This document shows, piece by piece, positions 1 through 5,601 of a DNA stretch of 7,236 nucleotides. Source of the DNA: Nitrospinota bacterium (GTDB lineage: Bacteria > Nitrospinota > Nitrospinia > Nitrospinales > Nitrospinaceae); assembly GCA_027298165.1 (NCBI GenBank), contig JAPUGN010000037.1, forward strand, positions 1 to 7,236, written 5' to 3'. Position 1 is the first letter of the stretch. The number at the start of each line of letters is the position of its first letter. The notes beneath the pieces are model-generated. The model searched no databases. It saw nothing but the letters and a program-made list of their open reading frames with translations, and had not been told where the DNA came from. The position numbers and the translations under genes were made by a program.

Positions 1-23
1 ACGTCGGTGAACACGCAGACCCA

Positions 24-344
24 TTAAAACGCGTCGAACAGGTCCACCCACGCGTTGGTATAGATTGCTACCCGAAGGCCGATTTGCGCCCGGTGGTGGA
101 CAGTGGCGCGCACCGACTCGGAGAACACGCGGGTGTGGTGCGGCCCCAGCGTTCCGTCAGCGTCCAGCAGAACCCCTCGAATGCCCTCCGCAAGCAAGGC
201 GTCGATAGGCACGTCTTCGAAGCGCTGGACGGCACGGTAGGTCTTGAGACGGGCCGGTGACCAGGGCAGGGTCAGAAAGCGCTTGATTTTGACCCACTTC
301 AGGCCTTCGCGCGGGGCGCTGGATTGGGTGGAGAACGGGACCAT
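24..344 (-). CDS. HAD-family phosphatase (YqeG-like), N-terminal half, ended by in-frame TAA
   Basis: Predicted HAD-superfamily hydrolase of the IIIA/YqeG type, likely a cytoplasmic phosphatase of unknown substrate. Motif I is visible as VLLDADGTLG (residues 58-67 from the ATG at 344; nucleophile D61, acid/base D63). Motif II is the T in AIYTNA (about residue 96). Motifs III and IV, which bind magnesium, are missing because a TAA stops the frame at 106 residues; the family usually runs to about 160-200. The same frame continues past the stop to the window edge as W-V-C-V-F-T-D, which resembles the next beta-strand of the fold, so a nonsense mutation, sequencing error or decayed gene is likely. 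Start: the ATG at 344 has GAGG 10 nt upstream. A TTG at 353 gives a longer frame, but that GAGG lies almost on it. The HAD call is fairly sure; intactness is doubtful. Confidence 0.7.
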   Translation of the reverse strand: MVPFSTQSSAPREGLKWVKIKRFLTLPWSPARLKTYRAVQRFEDVPIDALLAEGIRGVLLDADGTLGPHHTRVFSESVRATVHHRAQIGLRVAIYTNAWVDLFDAF

Positions 345-381
345 CGCAGGCAAACCTCAGGTGGGTTAAGAACCGTCCCCG

Positions 382-390
382 ATTATAGCA
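382..390 (-). promoter_or_regulatory. Extended -10 promoter for the HAD gene
   Basis: Read on the minus strand this is TGCTATAAT: a perfect TATAAT hexamer (387-382) preceded by TG-N, the extended -10 motif. No good -35 is seen at 16-18 nt, which extended -10 promoters tolerate. Transcription would start near 375, about 30 nt before the ATG at 344. Confidence 0.6.
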
Positions 391-450
391 GACCTCGCAT
401 AACTTTAGTAATTTCAATAAGTTCGAAGATAGCCGGAGCCTGCCTTATTA

Positions 451-479
451 TTGAACTCAGCCCCGGCGCATGGTATATT
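451..479 (+). promoter_or_regulatory. Sigma-70-type promoter for the DUF4124 gene
   Basis: TTGAAC (451-456), a 17-nt spacer and TATATT (474-479), with TG-N directly before the -10 (471-473). This matches 4/6 and 5/6 of consensus at the ideal spacing plus an extended -10. The predicted start near 486 would leave a leader of about 88 nt before the GTG at 574. Confidence 0.6.
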
Positions 480-562
480 GAGTAATTGTAATTAAGTGTA
501 AATATTACAGACTTGAGGCTCCCCACCGTTTTCCGCCTCAGGTCAATTTTTCATGGATTCAG

Positions 563-566
563 GGAG
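563..566 (+). promoter_or_regulatory. Ribosome binding site selecting the GTG start at 574
   Basis: GGAG (within AGGGAG, 561-566) lies 7 nt before GTG 574. The competing ATG at 553 has only a weak AGG upstream. Confidence 0.6.
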
Positions 567-573
567 AACTACG

Positions 574-1323
574 GTGCGACCATCGATTCAATTTTCCTGC
601 CGCGTCACCGCCTTGATTTTGGCGGTGTTGTGGCTGTGCCAGACTCCCTTATCGGCCGCGATTTACAAGTGGAAGGACGATCAGGGGAAAACTCACTTCA
701 CCGATGACAAATCCAATATTCCGCTGAAGTATCGTATGCAACTCGAAAAATTCAAGGGAGTGGTGGACCCTTCCCAGAGAAAATCCAGCCCACCCGCGGG
801 TTCCGATGCGGGCTCCGGTGAAGAGGCCACGGTCGGGGAAGAACCTCCTCCCGTTGCCGGGGGTGGCGAACAGGCCCCTAAACCTCCTCAAAAATCCAAA
901 TACAACGAAGAGCAGGTCGCTCTCCTCAAGAAAGTTAGAGACGATATGGTTAAGGCCTGGGCTGGCAATGTCAAGCTGGTCAAACATATCGAGCCTACGA
1001 GAGTCAACGGAAAATATTACCTCGCTTCCCATAGAAAATTTGCCTCGCTGAAAAAAGGCGTGATCAAGAGGATCGGCGGCTCGGATATACCCTCGCTCAA
1101 AGCGGTCAAAAAATTCCTGAAGAGGAGTTCCGTGAAAGACACCCAATTAATAATTGCCGACCCTCCCTTTATGGAAAAGGTTCAAACGATCAGGAAAACC
1201 ATTGAGGGGGAGATTCCCATCCAGAAAGACCTCATCGAGCAATTGAAAAAGGATATCGGCCCCGAGGAACCCCCGCCCGATGATCCCGATGCCTTCATTC
1301 CCCCGGCAAGGACTCCGAAATAA
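574..1323 (+). CDS. Exported DUF4124-domain protein
   Basis: Envelope protein of unknown function, 249 residues. It has a Sec-type signal peptide: basic start, hydrophobic core LILAVLWL, then LSAA at about residues 26-29. A DUF4124 module follows immediately (IYKWKDDQGKTHFTDD, about residues 30-45), a short beta-rich unit found at the N-terminus of many exported proteobacterial proteins. Next comes a Pro/Gly/Glu-rich linker (about 66-107). A Lys-rich helical C-terminal region of about 110 residues follows, which I do not recognise, and the tail is proline-rich and acidic (PPPDDPDAFIPP). Start: GTG at 574 has GGAG with a 7-nt spacer, whereas the in-frame ATG at 553 has no good ribosome site and would add seven polar residues before the signal peptide. 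The gene is monocistronic, with its own promoter and a likely terminator. A periplasmic location is inferred. Confidence 0.85.
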   Translation: MRPSIQFSCRVTALILAVLWLCQTPLSAAIYKWKDDQGKTHFTDDKSNIPLKYRMQLEKFKGVVDPSQRKSSPPAGSDAGSGEEATVGEEPPPVAGGGEQAPKPPQKSKYNEEQVALLKKVRDDMVKAWAGNVKLVKHIEPTRVNGKYYLASHRKFASLKKGVIKRIGGSDIPSLKAVKKFLKRSSVKDTQLIIADPPFMEKVQTIRKTIEGEIPIQKDLIEQLKKDIGPEEPPPDDPDAFIPPARTPK

Positions 1324-1342
1324 TCCACTATGGCCTTCCGTT

Positions 1343-1365
1343 GCGGAGTACCTCCGCGGGTAATT
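1343..1365 (+). repeat. 23-bp direct repeat, copy 1
   Basis: Begins GCGGAGTACCTCC and ends GGTAATT. It matches the copy at 1463-1485 at 21 of 23 positions, exactly 120 bp apart. The two mismatches fall in the 3' arm of the hairpin and just after it. Confidence 0.7.
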
Positions 1366-1369
1366 TTTT
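1343..1369 (+). terminator. Rho-independent terminator after the DUF4124 gene
   Basis: A 6-bp GC-rich stem GCGGAG / CTCCGC (1343-1348 and 1352-1357) closes a 3-nt loop TAC. It is followed within a few bases by a T-rich run (TAATTTTTTA, 1361-1370). It begins 19 nt after the stop codon. The same bases are also copy 1 of a direct repeat. Confidence 0.55.
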
Positions 1370-1371
1370 AT

Positions 1372-1407
1372 TTTGGCATGCGATGACAACTTTACCATCG
1401 CGCCAAA
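1372..1407. repeat. 12-bp-stem imperfect inverted repeat (hairpin)
   Basis: TTTGGC (1372-1377) pairs with GCCAAA (1402-1407), and GCGATG (1380-1385) pairs with CATCGC (1396-1401). There is an AT bulge at 1378-1379 and a 10-nt loop. It lies between the two copies of the 23-bp direct repeat and directly after the likely terminator. It has no T-tract after it on either strand that would make it an ordinary terminator. Confidence 0.6.
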
Positions 1408-1462
1408 GGTCCCGGCGGTATTAGCCCTGCGCCGAGCAAGCGTCACGCTGGCCGACTCATAA

Positions 1463-1485
1463 GCGGAGTACCTCCCCCGGTAATT
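1463..1485 (+). repeat. 23-bp direct repeat, copy 2
   Basis: Second copy of the unit at 1343-1365 (21/23 identical). Here the two changes, both G to C, weaken the stem and no T-run follows, so only copy 1 looks able to terminate transcription. A small hairpin, AGCG-TCA-CGCT (1439-1449), lies just before it. Confidence 0.7.
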
Positions 1486-1511
1486 GTAAAACCTCAGTTG
1501 GCAGTTGTCTC

Positions 1512-1545
1512 CCTTCGACAGAGCCTGTCCTGACCTTGTCGAAGG
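1512..1545. repeat. Interspersed inverted repeat with CCTTCGACA / TGTCGAAGG arms
   Basis: Perfect 9-bp arms at 1512-1520 and 1537-1545 around a 16-nt loop, followed by ACTCAGGGTGA. From general knowledge, CTTCGACA...CTCAGG-type sequences of this kind are scattered between genes in many environmental bacterial genomes. No function is established from this window. Confidence 0.65.
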
Positions 1546-1569
1546 ACTCAGGGTGATATAAAGGAGGAA

Positions 1570-1595
1570 TCCCCCTAGCCCCCTTTTACAAGGGG
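1570..1595. repeat. C-rich interspersed repeat with hairpin
   Basis: A CCCCCTAGCCCCC block runs into a hairpin CCCCTT-TTAC-AAGGGG (1580-1595). This resembles a second common class of intergenic repeat (CCCCCTAACCCCC...AAGGGGG). It lies between convergent transcription units and might help end transcription from either side, but no clear T-tract follows on the minus strand. Confidence 0.5.
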
Positions 1596-1627
1596 CGATA
1601 AAACCTTTTCTTCTTGTGTCAGGTTTT

Positions 1628-1652
1628 CTCTGTGATCTCTGTGTACTCTGTG
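1628..1652 (+). repeat. Three 9-nt-spaced CTCTGTG repeats
   Basis: CTCTGTG occurs at 1628, 1637 and 1646, a strict 9-nt period with two variable bases between units, followed by GTGAATTTT. This matches a widespread intergenic repeat (reverse-strand form CACAGAG repeated). From here to 1778 I see no further gene or clear signal. Confidence 0.65.
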
Positions 1653-1778
1653 GTGAATTTTCCTGATGGTGTGATAGAAGTTTTGGAGGAGGGAAAAACC
1701 TTGCCGGTCCGCGGGGAAGCGCCCTCTTTAAAGCAGCGCCCCACTCCCGTGGCCGGGGTTGTTCGTGTATCGGGGAAG

Positions 1779-3206
1779 TTAATCGACGTGGCGCCAGGTC
1801 ACCGACGCGAAGGTGTTACTGAAAGCGCCGTTGGCGATGGCGATGCCCTGGCAACTGTAATTGAGTTCGGCGGTGCCGGTGAAGTCCGAAGTCGAGGCAG
1901 CCACTGTGCTGTTTCCGATCAGCACCGCTCCGGCAGTGGTAATGCCACCGTTACCGGTCAGGCCGCCCGGACAGGTGGGGCAGGTGCAGGTGGTGCAGGT
2001 GCCAATCAGAATGATGCCGTTCCAATCCAGGGTACCGGTCAATTTTAAGTCCCCATCCACGACCAGGATTCCGTAACCGACGACGTTGCCGCTGACCTGC
2101 AGTTCACCGTCAAAGTACATGGTGACCGGGTCGGTGATACTGCCATAGGTGCCGCCGGATAAGGTATAAGAAGCGGATCCGGTATTGATGTAGTCGGCCT
2201 TGGTGGCGGGTTCCAGATCGTCATACAAGGCCTCCGCATCGGCGGCGGTAAACGAGGTTGAACCCTCAATTATGTCCGGAGTACTGCCGGAGGTGCCGGT
2301 GGCGCCGGCGCTACCGGGTACGGTGAACCACTTGCAGATGGTATCGGTACAGGCAGCCCATTGGGCCGCGTTGGTCGCAACGGTAGTCGACCCGGAGGTT
2401 TCCAGCGCGATGCCGCTGACCCCGGTGCATTCCGTGTCCGAGTTGCCGTTGATATCATAACCACTGCCGCCGGCGCCGTCCGCGCCCGCGACGTCAAAGG
2501 TGGCACTGGTGAGCTTGACGGCCGCCACTGGGCCCAGCAGGGTCACCGATGCGGCAATACCGTACGCGGGCAGAATTCTGCGTTTAGTCCGGGCGTGCAG
2601 GGTGACTTGGGTTTCGTCGGCGGTGGTGCCGATGGCTTCGATCTCGACCAGTCCGTCCCGGTCCACCCAGGCTTCATAATTGGTATTCAGGTAGGGATCG
2701 GTATTTCCCGCCGTACAGGCGGCCGGGCACAACGCCGAGTCGTCGTTGTCCCATATCCGGATTTTGTAATTACCGCCGTTAAAGGCCACTTGGGTGTAAT
2801 TATGAACGGCGCCGTCGATTGGGCTGGTGGCTGTCACTGCGGTACTTGAGGCGATCGTGGGCCAGGATCCGCCGGTGGTGAAGGTGCCGTTGTCCGCGGT
2901 GGCTGTATAACTGTCGTCCGGTCCGTCGAGAATATCGCTGATGGGGTTGTATTGGACCATGGTTTTGGCATGTTCCAGACCCGCCTCGGCCATCGCCAGC
3001 GCTTCCCGGTCTTGCTGGAAGGTTGCGGTCCGGTCGAATTCGCTGGAAGTCAGTTGCATGGCCGCGGGCACCATGGTGACGATGACCAGCATGAGCATCA
3101 GCGCCACGATCAGTGCCACGCCGGATTCGTTGGCCAACGACCGGGACTCCATCCACCTCTTCAAGTTCATACCCTGGGTTCGATTATTTTTTAGATAATT
3201 ATTCAT
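1779..3206 (-). CDS. pilX: PilX-like type IV pilus minor pilin, long form
   Basis: Likely PilX-type component of the minor pilin complex that primes type IV pilus assembly at the inner membrane and sits at the tip. It has 475 residues. A PilX N-terminal domain spans about 26-85: ESGVALIVALMLMLVIVTM is the membrane helix, followed by the typical FQQDREALAMAEAGLEHA helix. As in other PilX/GspK-like pilins, the +5 glutamate is absent (V34). The middle is low-complexity Gly/Ser/Thr. The C-terminal part (about 363-460) has short beta-strand repeats such as GYGILVVDGDLKLTGTLDWNGIILI. It is much longer than classical PilX proteins (about 160-200). An unusual CxxCxCxxC cluster lies at 404-412, and C160/C164 form CPAAC. 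The start ATG overlaps the upstream pilW-like stop (ATGA), with GAGG about 11 nt upstream. It is last in the operon, and no pilY1 follows. Confidence 0.85.
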   Translation of the reverse strand: MNNYLKNNRTQGMNLKRWMESRSLANESGVALIVALMLMLVIVTMVPAAMQLTSSEFDRTATFQQDREALAMAEAGLEHAKTMVQYNPISDILDGPDDSYTATADNGTFTTGGSWPTIASSTAVTATSPIDGAVHNYTQVAFNGGNYKIRIWDNDDSALCPAACTAGNTDPYLNTNYEAWVDRDGLVEIEAIGTTADETQVTLHARTKRRILPAYGIAASVTLLGPVAAVKLTSATFDVAGADGAGGSGYDINGNSDTECTGVSGIALETSGSTTVATNAAQWAACTDTICKWFTVPGSAGATGTSGSTPDIIEGSTSFTAADAEALYDDLEPATKADYINTGSASYTLSGGTYGSITDPVTMYFDGELQVSGNVVGYGILVVDGDLKLTGTLDWNGIILIGTCTTCTCPTCPGGLTGNGGITTAGAVLIGNSTVAASTSDFTGTAELNYSCQGIAIANGAFSNTFASVTWRHVD

Positions 3207-4048
3207 ATCCCCATATTCCTCATAGTTACGTCAGTGATTAATGTTGCTGTTACCGTGGCATCATCCGGGTCGACGATTATGACCGTAATCTGCACCCGGC
3301 GCACCGCGCCCAGATCGGCTGCAACCAGCGGAAGCGTGGTGAGTGGGGCCCCGTCCGCGTCAAAATAACTGAACGTCAGGCTGGAGACCTGGCTGGCCAC
3401 CGTGACCGTTGTGTCGTCCCCGGTGGGGCCGGTGCCGCCATCGTCGGTAAGGGTGATAATCTGGTTGCCCGCGTTATAGGTGTAAGTGAGGGTATGGTAC
3501 TTGCTGATCACCACGGCCACATTGTCGTCTATGGGGTCGAAGGTGAAGCCGTTCGCGTTTGGAAAGCCTATAATGCTGGGTCCCGGTATTACCCCAGTGA
3601 GTGCTCCAAAATTGACATCCTCTGGATCTTCTGCATTGAAAAAAACCACATTGTCGCCGACAGAGAATGGGGATGTATCGGGGACCTCCACGGCGTTGGA
3701 AGTGGGATCATTGTTTAAGTCGGCGGCATAGACGGTGAAATTATCCGTGTTGGCCATGAAGGTAATGGTTGTGGCGTCGGCGTTGGAAACTCCCAGGGCC
3801 AGCCGGCCTGATGCAGAATTACCGGGAGGAAACCCGAAGCCGGCCATACGGAGATTTTCGTCCAATTCGGTCATCGCAAACCGGGCATAGTCCCTCGCCT
3901 TGAGGTTTTTGTTCTCACTGCGCAATACCTGGTCCTGCTTGGTATAGGTATACATCGCGGCACCCAGAAGGATAACGCTTATCCCCATCGCAATCAGTAA
4001 CTCGATCAGGGTAAATCCCTTTTCGTTTTTCATCGGGCTGTCGTTCAT
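3203..4048 (-). CDS. pilW: PilW-like type IV pilus minor pilin
   Basis: Minor pilin of the PilW type, 281 residues, expected to be cleaved by prepilin peptidase and joined into the tip or priming complex with PilV and PilX. The leader MNDSPMKNEKG ends in the -1 glycine. The mature start FTLIELLIAMGISVILL carries the +5 glutamate and the hydrophobic helix. The helix continues through ARDYARFAMTELDENLRMAGFG, characteristic of PilW. The C-terminal part is a Thr/Val-rich beta domain ending in VTATLITDVTMRNMGI. Start: ATG at 4048 has GAGG with a 6-nt spacer. An upstream in-frame TTG (4060) lacks a ribosome site, and the ATG at 4033 has none either. It follows the pilV-like stop by 16 bp, and its TGA overlaps the pilX-like ATG, so translational coupling is likely. 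Confidence 0.85.
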   Translation of the reverse strand: MNDSPMKNEKGFTLIELLIAMGISVILLGAAMYTYTKQDQVLRSENKNLKARDYARFAMTELDENLRMAGFGFPPGNSASGRLALGVSNADATTITFMANTDNFTVYAADLNNDPTSNAVEVPDTSPFSVGDNVVFFNAEDPEDVNFGALTGVIPGPSIIGFPNANGFTFDPIDDNVAVVISKYHTLTYTYNAGNQIITLTDDGGTGPTGDDTTVTVASQVSSLTFSYFDADGAPLTTLPLVAADLGAVRRVQITVIIVDPDDATVTATLITDVTMRNMGI

Positions 4049-4064
4049 CAAGGACCTCAACGGT

Positions 4065-4451
4065 TCAATTATTGATCAGGGTTACCATGGTAACCTGGCT
4101 GTTCCCTCGTCCTTCCCAATCGACTAACACCGTAATTTGATTGGGATTGCTGGAAGCGTCAATGGTCCAGGTTCGTGTAAAGGGGCCGGCGTCGGTTGTC
4201 GTGGTATCCGTGCCGTTATTGGCCGCGGTCAAGTCGATTTTTAACGCGTCATTGCGCAAATCCTCGATTTTTTGCTGGGCGAGGACCGTGGCCATGGTTT
4301 TGCGTTCATTGGTCGCATTTGTGGTCACCAAGGTTCCCAAAAAAGAAGCCATGGTGACCATGCCCCCGGTAATGATCATCGCGGCAATGAGCAATTCGAT
4401 CAGGGTAAACCCCGATGCATTATTGATTTTTGATTTCATGGTTTTCTTCAT
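4065..4451 (-). CDS. pilV: PilV-like type IV pilus minor pilin
   Basis: Minor pilin, 128 residues, first gene of the pilV-W-X operon. A leader of about 14 residues ends in G14, followed by FTLIELLIAAMIITGGMVTMASFLG with the +5 glutamate (E19) and the transmembrane helix. The helix goes on to ATVLAQQKIEDLRNDAL, the usual amphipathic alpha-1 segment in PilV/GspI-like pilins. The short beta domain includes FTRTWTIDASSNPNQITVLVDWEGRG, a pattern typical of PilV (RxW followed by a VxVxW strand), and ends in VTLINN. Neither ATG 4451 nor the in-frame ATG 4439 has a strong Shine-Dalgarno sequence; the longer form is given. A sigma-54-type promoter about 120 bp upstream probably drives the operon. PilV versus a GspI-like name is a matter of family nearness; minor pilin is certain. 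Confidence 0.85.
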   Translation of the reverse strand: MKKTMKSKINNASGFTLIELLIAAMIITGGMVTMASFLGTLVTTNATNERKTMATVLAQQKIEDLRNDALKIDLTAANNGTDTTTTDAGPFTRTWTIDASSNPNQITVLVDWEGRGNSQVTMVTLINN

Positions 4452-4570
4452 CTGAATAAGTTGTAAGAGCTGGAAATCGTTAAATTTTATAGTTCAAGCT
4501 GTTAGCTTTTAGTATAAAGCCGAATGCGAGTCCTGCTCATAAATTTTAGGAAACTCAAACATATTAAAAG

Positions 4571-4588
4571 AAGCAAAATTCAAGCCAA
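4571..4588 (-). promoter_or_regulatory. Sigma-54 (-24/-12) promoter for the pilV-W-X operon
   Basis: On the minus strand the bases read TTGGCTTGAATTTTGCTT. The known RpoN consensus core is TGGCACG-N4-TTGC[AT], and this matches at all but two positions. The invariant GG and GC are separated by exactly 10 bases. The predicted start is near 4561, giving a leader of about 110 nt before the pilV-like ATG. The orientation and position fit the minor pilin operon. Type IV pilin genes are controlled by RpoN with PilR in several bacteria. Confidence 0.7.
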
Positions 4589-4598
4589 CCCCGGGGTT
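4587..4598. promoter_or_regulatory. Perfect 12-bp palindrome AACCCCGGGGTT at the -24 element
   Basis: A perfect palindrome whose edge shares two bases with the upstream end of the sigma-54 promoter. Its GC core is unusual in this AT-rich spacer. A bound protein here would contact or block the polymerase, so an operator is possible; no family is recognised. Confidence 0.4.
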
Positions 4599-4707
4599 CA
4601 TCGATGTAAATTAAAGACGATTCATTAACCCTTTGATTTTTAAAAGTATAAGAAGGCGATATAAATTCTGGAACGGTAGGGCCCCTGATCCTATACCCCA
4701 TAAGAAT

Positions 4708-4741
4708 GACAAAATTGATCAATAAAGTTACAAAAATTGTC
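4708..4741. promoter_or_regulatory. Possible enhancer-binding-protein site (inverted repeat GACAA...TTGTC)
   Basis: GACAA (4708-4712) and TTGTC (4737-4741) form outer arms. Inside lies a perfect 10-bp palindrome, ATTGATCAAT (4714-4723). It lies about 135-165 bp upstream of the sigma-54 promoter, the usual distance for activator sites. The rest of this gene-free interval (4452-4894) is AT-rich, with no ORF or other signal that I can support except the hairpin at 4863-4886. Confidence 0.3.
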
Positions 4742-4862
4742 GTTTTTTTTAATTTTATAGAAGTAAACTGGCGGGAGGAGCCCGAACTATAGATAACCGG
4801 TTTATTGATAAAGAGTTATCGACACTACCTATGGGGAGAGTAAATTTCCCCGGATTCGGTCT

Positions 4863-4886
4863 GACTGTCCTCAAAATTGAACAGTC
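4863..4886 (-). terminator. Hairpin just after the fimT-like gene, possible 3' end
   Basis: GACTGT (4863-4868) pairs with ACAGTC (4881-4886), and TCAA pairs with TTGA inside, interrupted by a two-base bulge. It begins 8 nt after the fimT-like stop on the minus strand. There is no U-tract after it, so it may stabilise the 3' end rather than act as an intrinsic terminator. Confidence 0.35.
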
Positions 4887-4894
4887 CGCGGGGG

Positions 4895-5461
4895 TTATTT
4901 CCAGGGGGGGGAGTCGCCGGGGGAGAATCTCACCACCGAGATTTCGCCGTTGGCGCCTATGACCTTCACTGCCCGGATATCGGCATCGCTGTTGCCCACA
5001 TCCGTCAGGGCGATCAGATAAACGGCGCCGGTACTGCTGGCTGCGCCGCTGGGCATAAAGTAGAACTTTTTTTTCCCCCCGATAAAATCAATCGGCTGGG
5101 CAATGGTCGCGGTTCCCCACACATTCTGGATCGGAGGGTCCAGATTGATCCCGAACTGAACGCCGGGGTCCAGTTTGGTTTTTCGGACCGGTTCTCCGCC
5201 ATCTCGGGCGCCATTGCCGTTGATGTCTTCAAAGATCATATATTCGGAGGTTCCCTGGAATACGATCCACACCTTGTGAATGTTTTGAATGGCGGTGTTT
5301 TGGGCCGTTCCCAGATCATAAAAAAGTTTGGAGGCCTCATTATCAATAATCGATCCCTCGGCCCAATGGATGAATCGGGGAAGGGCCACCACCATCAGGA
5401 TAATGACGATAATGAGGCCGGTGATGATTTCGGCGATGGGGATGGGTTTTTTTTCAGCCAT
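4895..5461 (-). CDS. GspH/FimT-like pseudopilin with non-canonical N-terminus
   Basis: Type IV pilin/pseudopilin-fold protein of 188 residues. A single N-terminal hydrophobic helix (about 12-28) leads into ALPRFIHWAEG and DNEASKLFYDLGTAQNTAI, the usual alpha-1 continuation. GspH/FimT-type features follow: WIVFQGTSEYMIFEDINGNGARDGGE (about 65-91), with the DxNGNGxxDxGE loop common in this domain. The expected G|FTLIE cleavage motif is missing: residues 4-12 are K-K-P-I-P-I-A-E-I. If E11 is the +5 glutamate, the -1 residue is proline. Either it is processed atypically, or it is not processed and stays as a membrane-anchored protein. No strong Shine-Dalgarno is visible. The frame is open upstream for about 12 codons but holds no ATG, GTG or TTG start. 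It is separated from the pilV-W-X operon by 443 bp. Confidence 0.75.
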   Translation of the reverse strand: MAEKKPIPIAEIITGLIIVIILMVVALPRFIHWAEGSIIDNEASKLFYDLGTAQNTAIQNIHKVWIVFQGTSEYMIFEDINGNGARDGGEPVRKTKLDPGVQFGINLDPPIQNVWGTATIAQPIDFIGGKKKFYFMPSGAASSTGAVYLIALTDVGNSDADIRAVKVIGANGEISVVRFSPGDSPPWK

Positions 5462-5505
5462 ATCTGGAAGCGAGGGGTTAAATTTCAGATCATTCCATCT
5501 TTTTT

Positions 5506-5514
5506 ATTGTAACA
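5506..5514 (-). promoter_or_regulatory. Candidate extended -10 promoter for the fimT-like gene
   Basis: Minus-strand TGTTACAAT: a TACAAT hexamer (one mismatch to TATAAT) preceded by TG-N. No convincing -35. The predicted start near 5499 leaves about 38 nt of leader before the ATG at 5461. Confidence 0.35.
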
Positions 5515-5601
5515 AAGGAATTTTTAATCGAAACAAAAATGTAGGGAATCTCCAGCGCCTTCGACTTTGTACTATACGAATTCATTTTGGAGGAAAGGAC
5601 G

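Noticed and set aside
1628..1652. CTCTGTG array as a possible CRISPR or regulator-binding iteron
   Set aside because: Units are 7 nt with 2-nt gaps, far too short for CRISPR; the sequence fits a widespread intergenic repeat better than an iteron set.
1614..2048. Plus-strand open frame of 144 codons
   Set aside because: Its first part lies in the CTCTGTG repeat and the rest is antisense to the PilX-like gene; Gly/Ala-rich translation with no recognisable motif.
4708..4750. Plus-strand terminator (GACAA/TTGTC arms followed by eight T's)
   Set aside because: The stem is short and AT-rich, the loop is over 20 nt, and no plus-strand gene lies upstream to be terminated.
4792..4820. GATAAC...GTTATC inverted repeat
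   Set aside because: Only 6-bp arms in an AT-rich spacer with a 17-nt loop; expected by chance and with no positional support.
4877..5512. Plus-strand open frame of 211 codons
   Set aside because: It is antisense to the fimT-like gene over nearly its full length; the minus-strand protein has clear pilin-fold features and the plus-strand product has none.
5547..5578. Plus-strand sigma-70 promoter for the zinc-ribbon gene (TACTAT or TATACG)
   Set aside because: Neither hexamer has an acceptable -35 at 16-18 nt, so the promoter cannot be placed.
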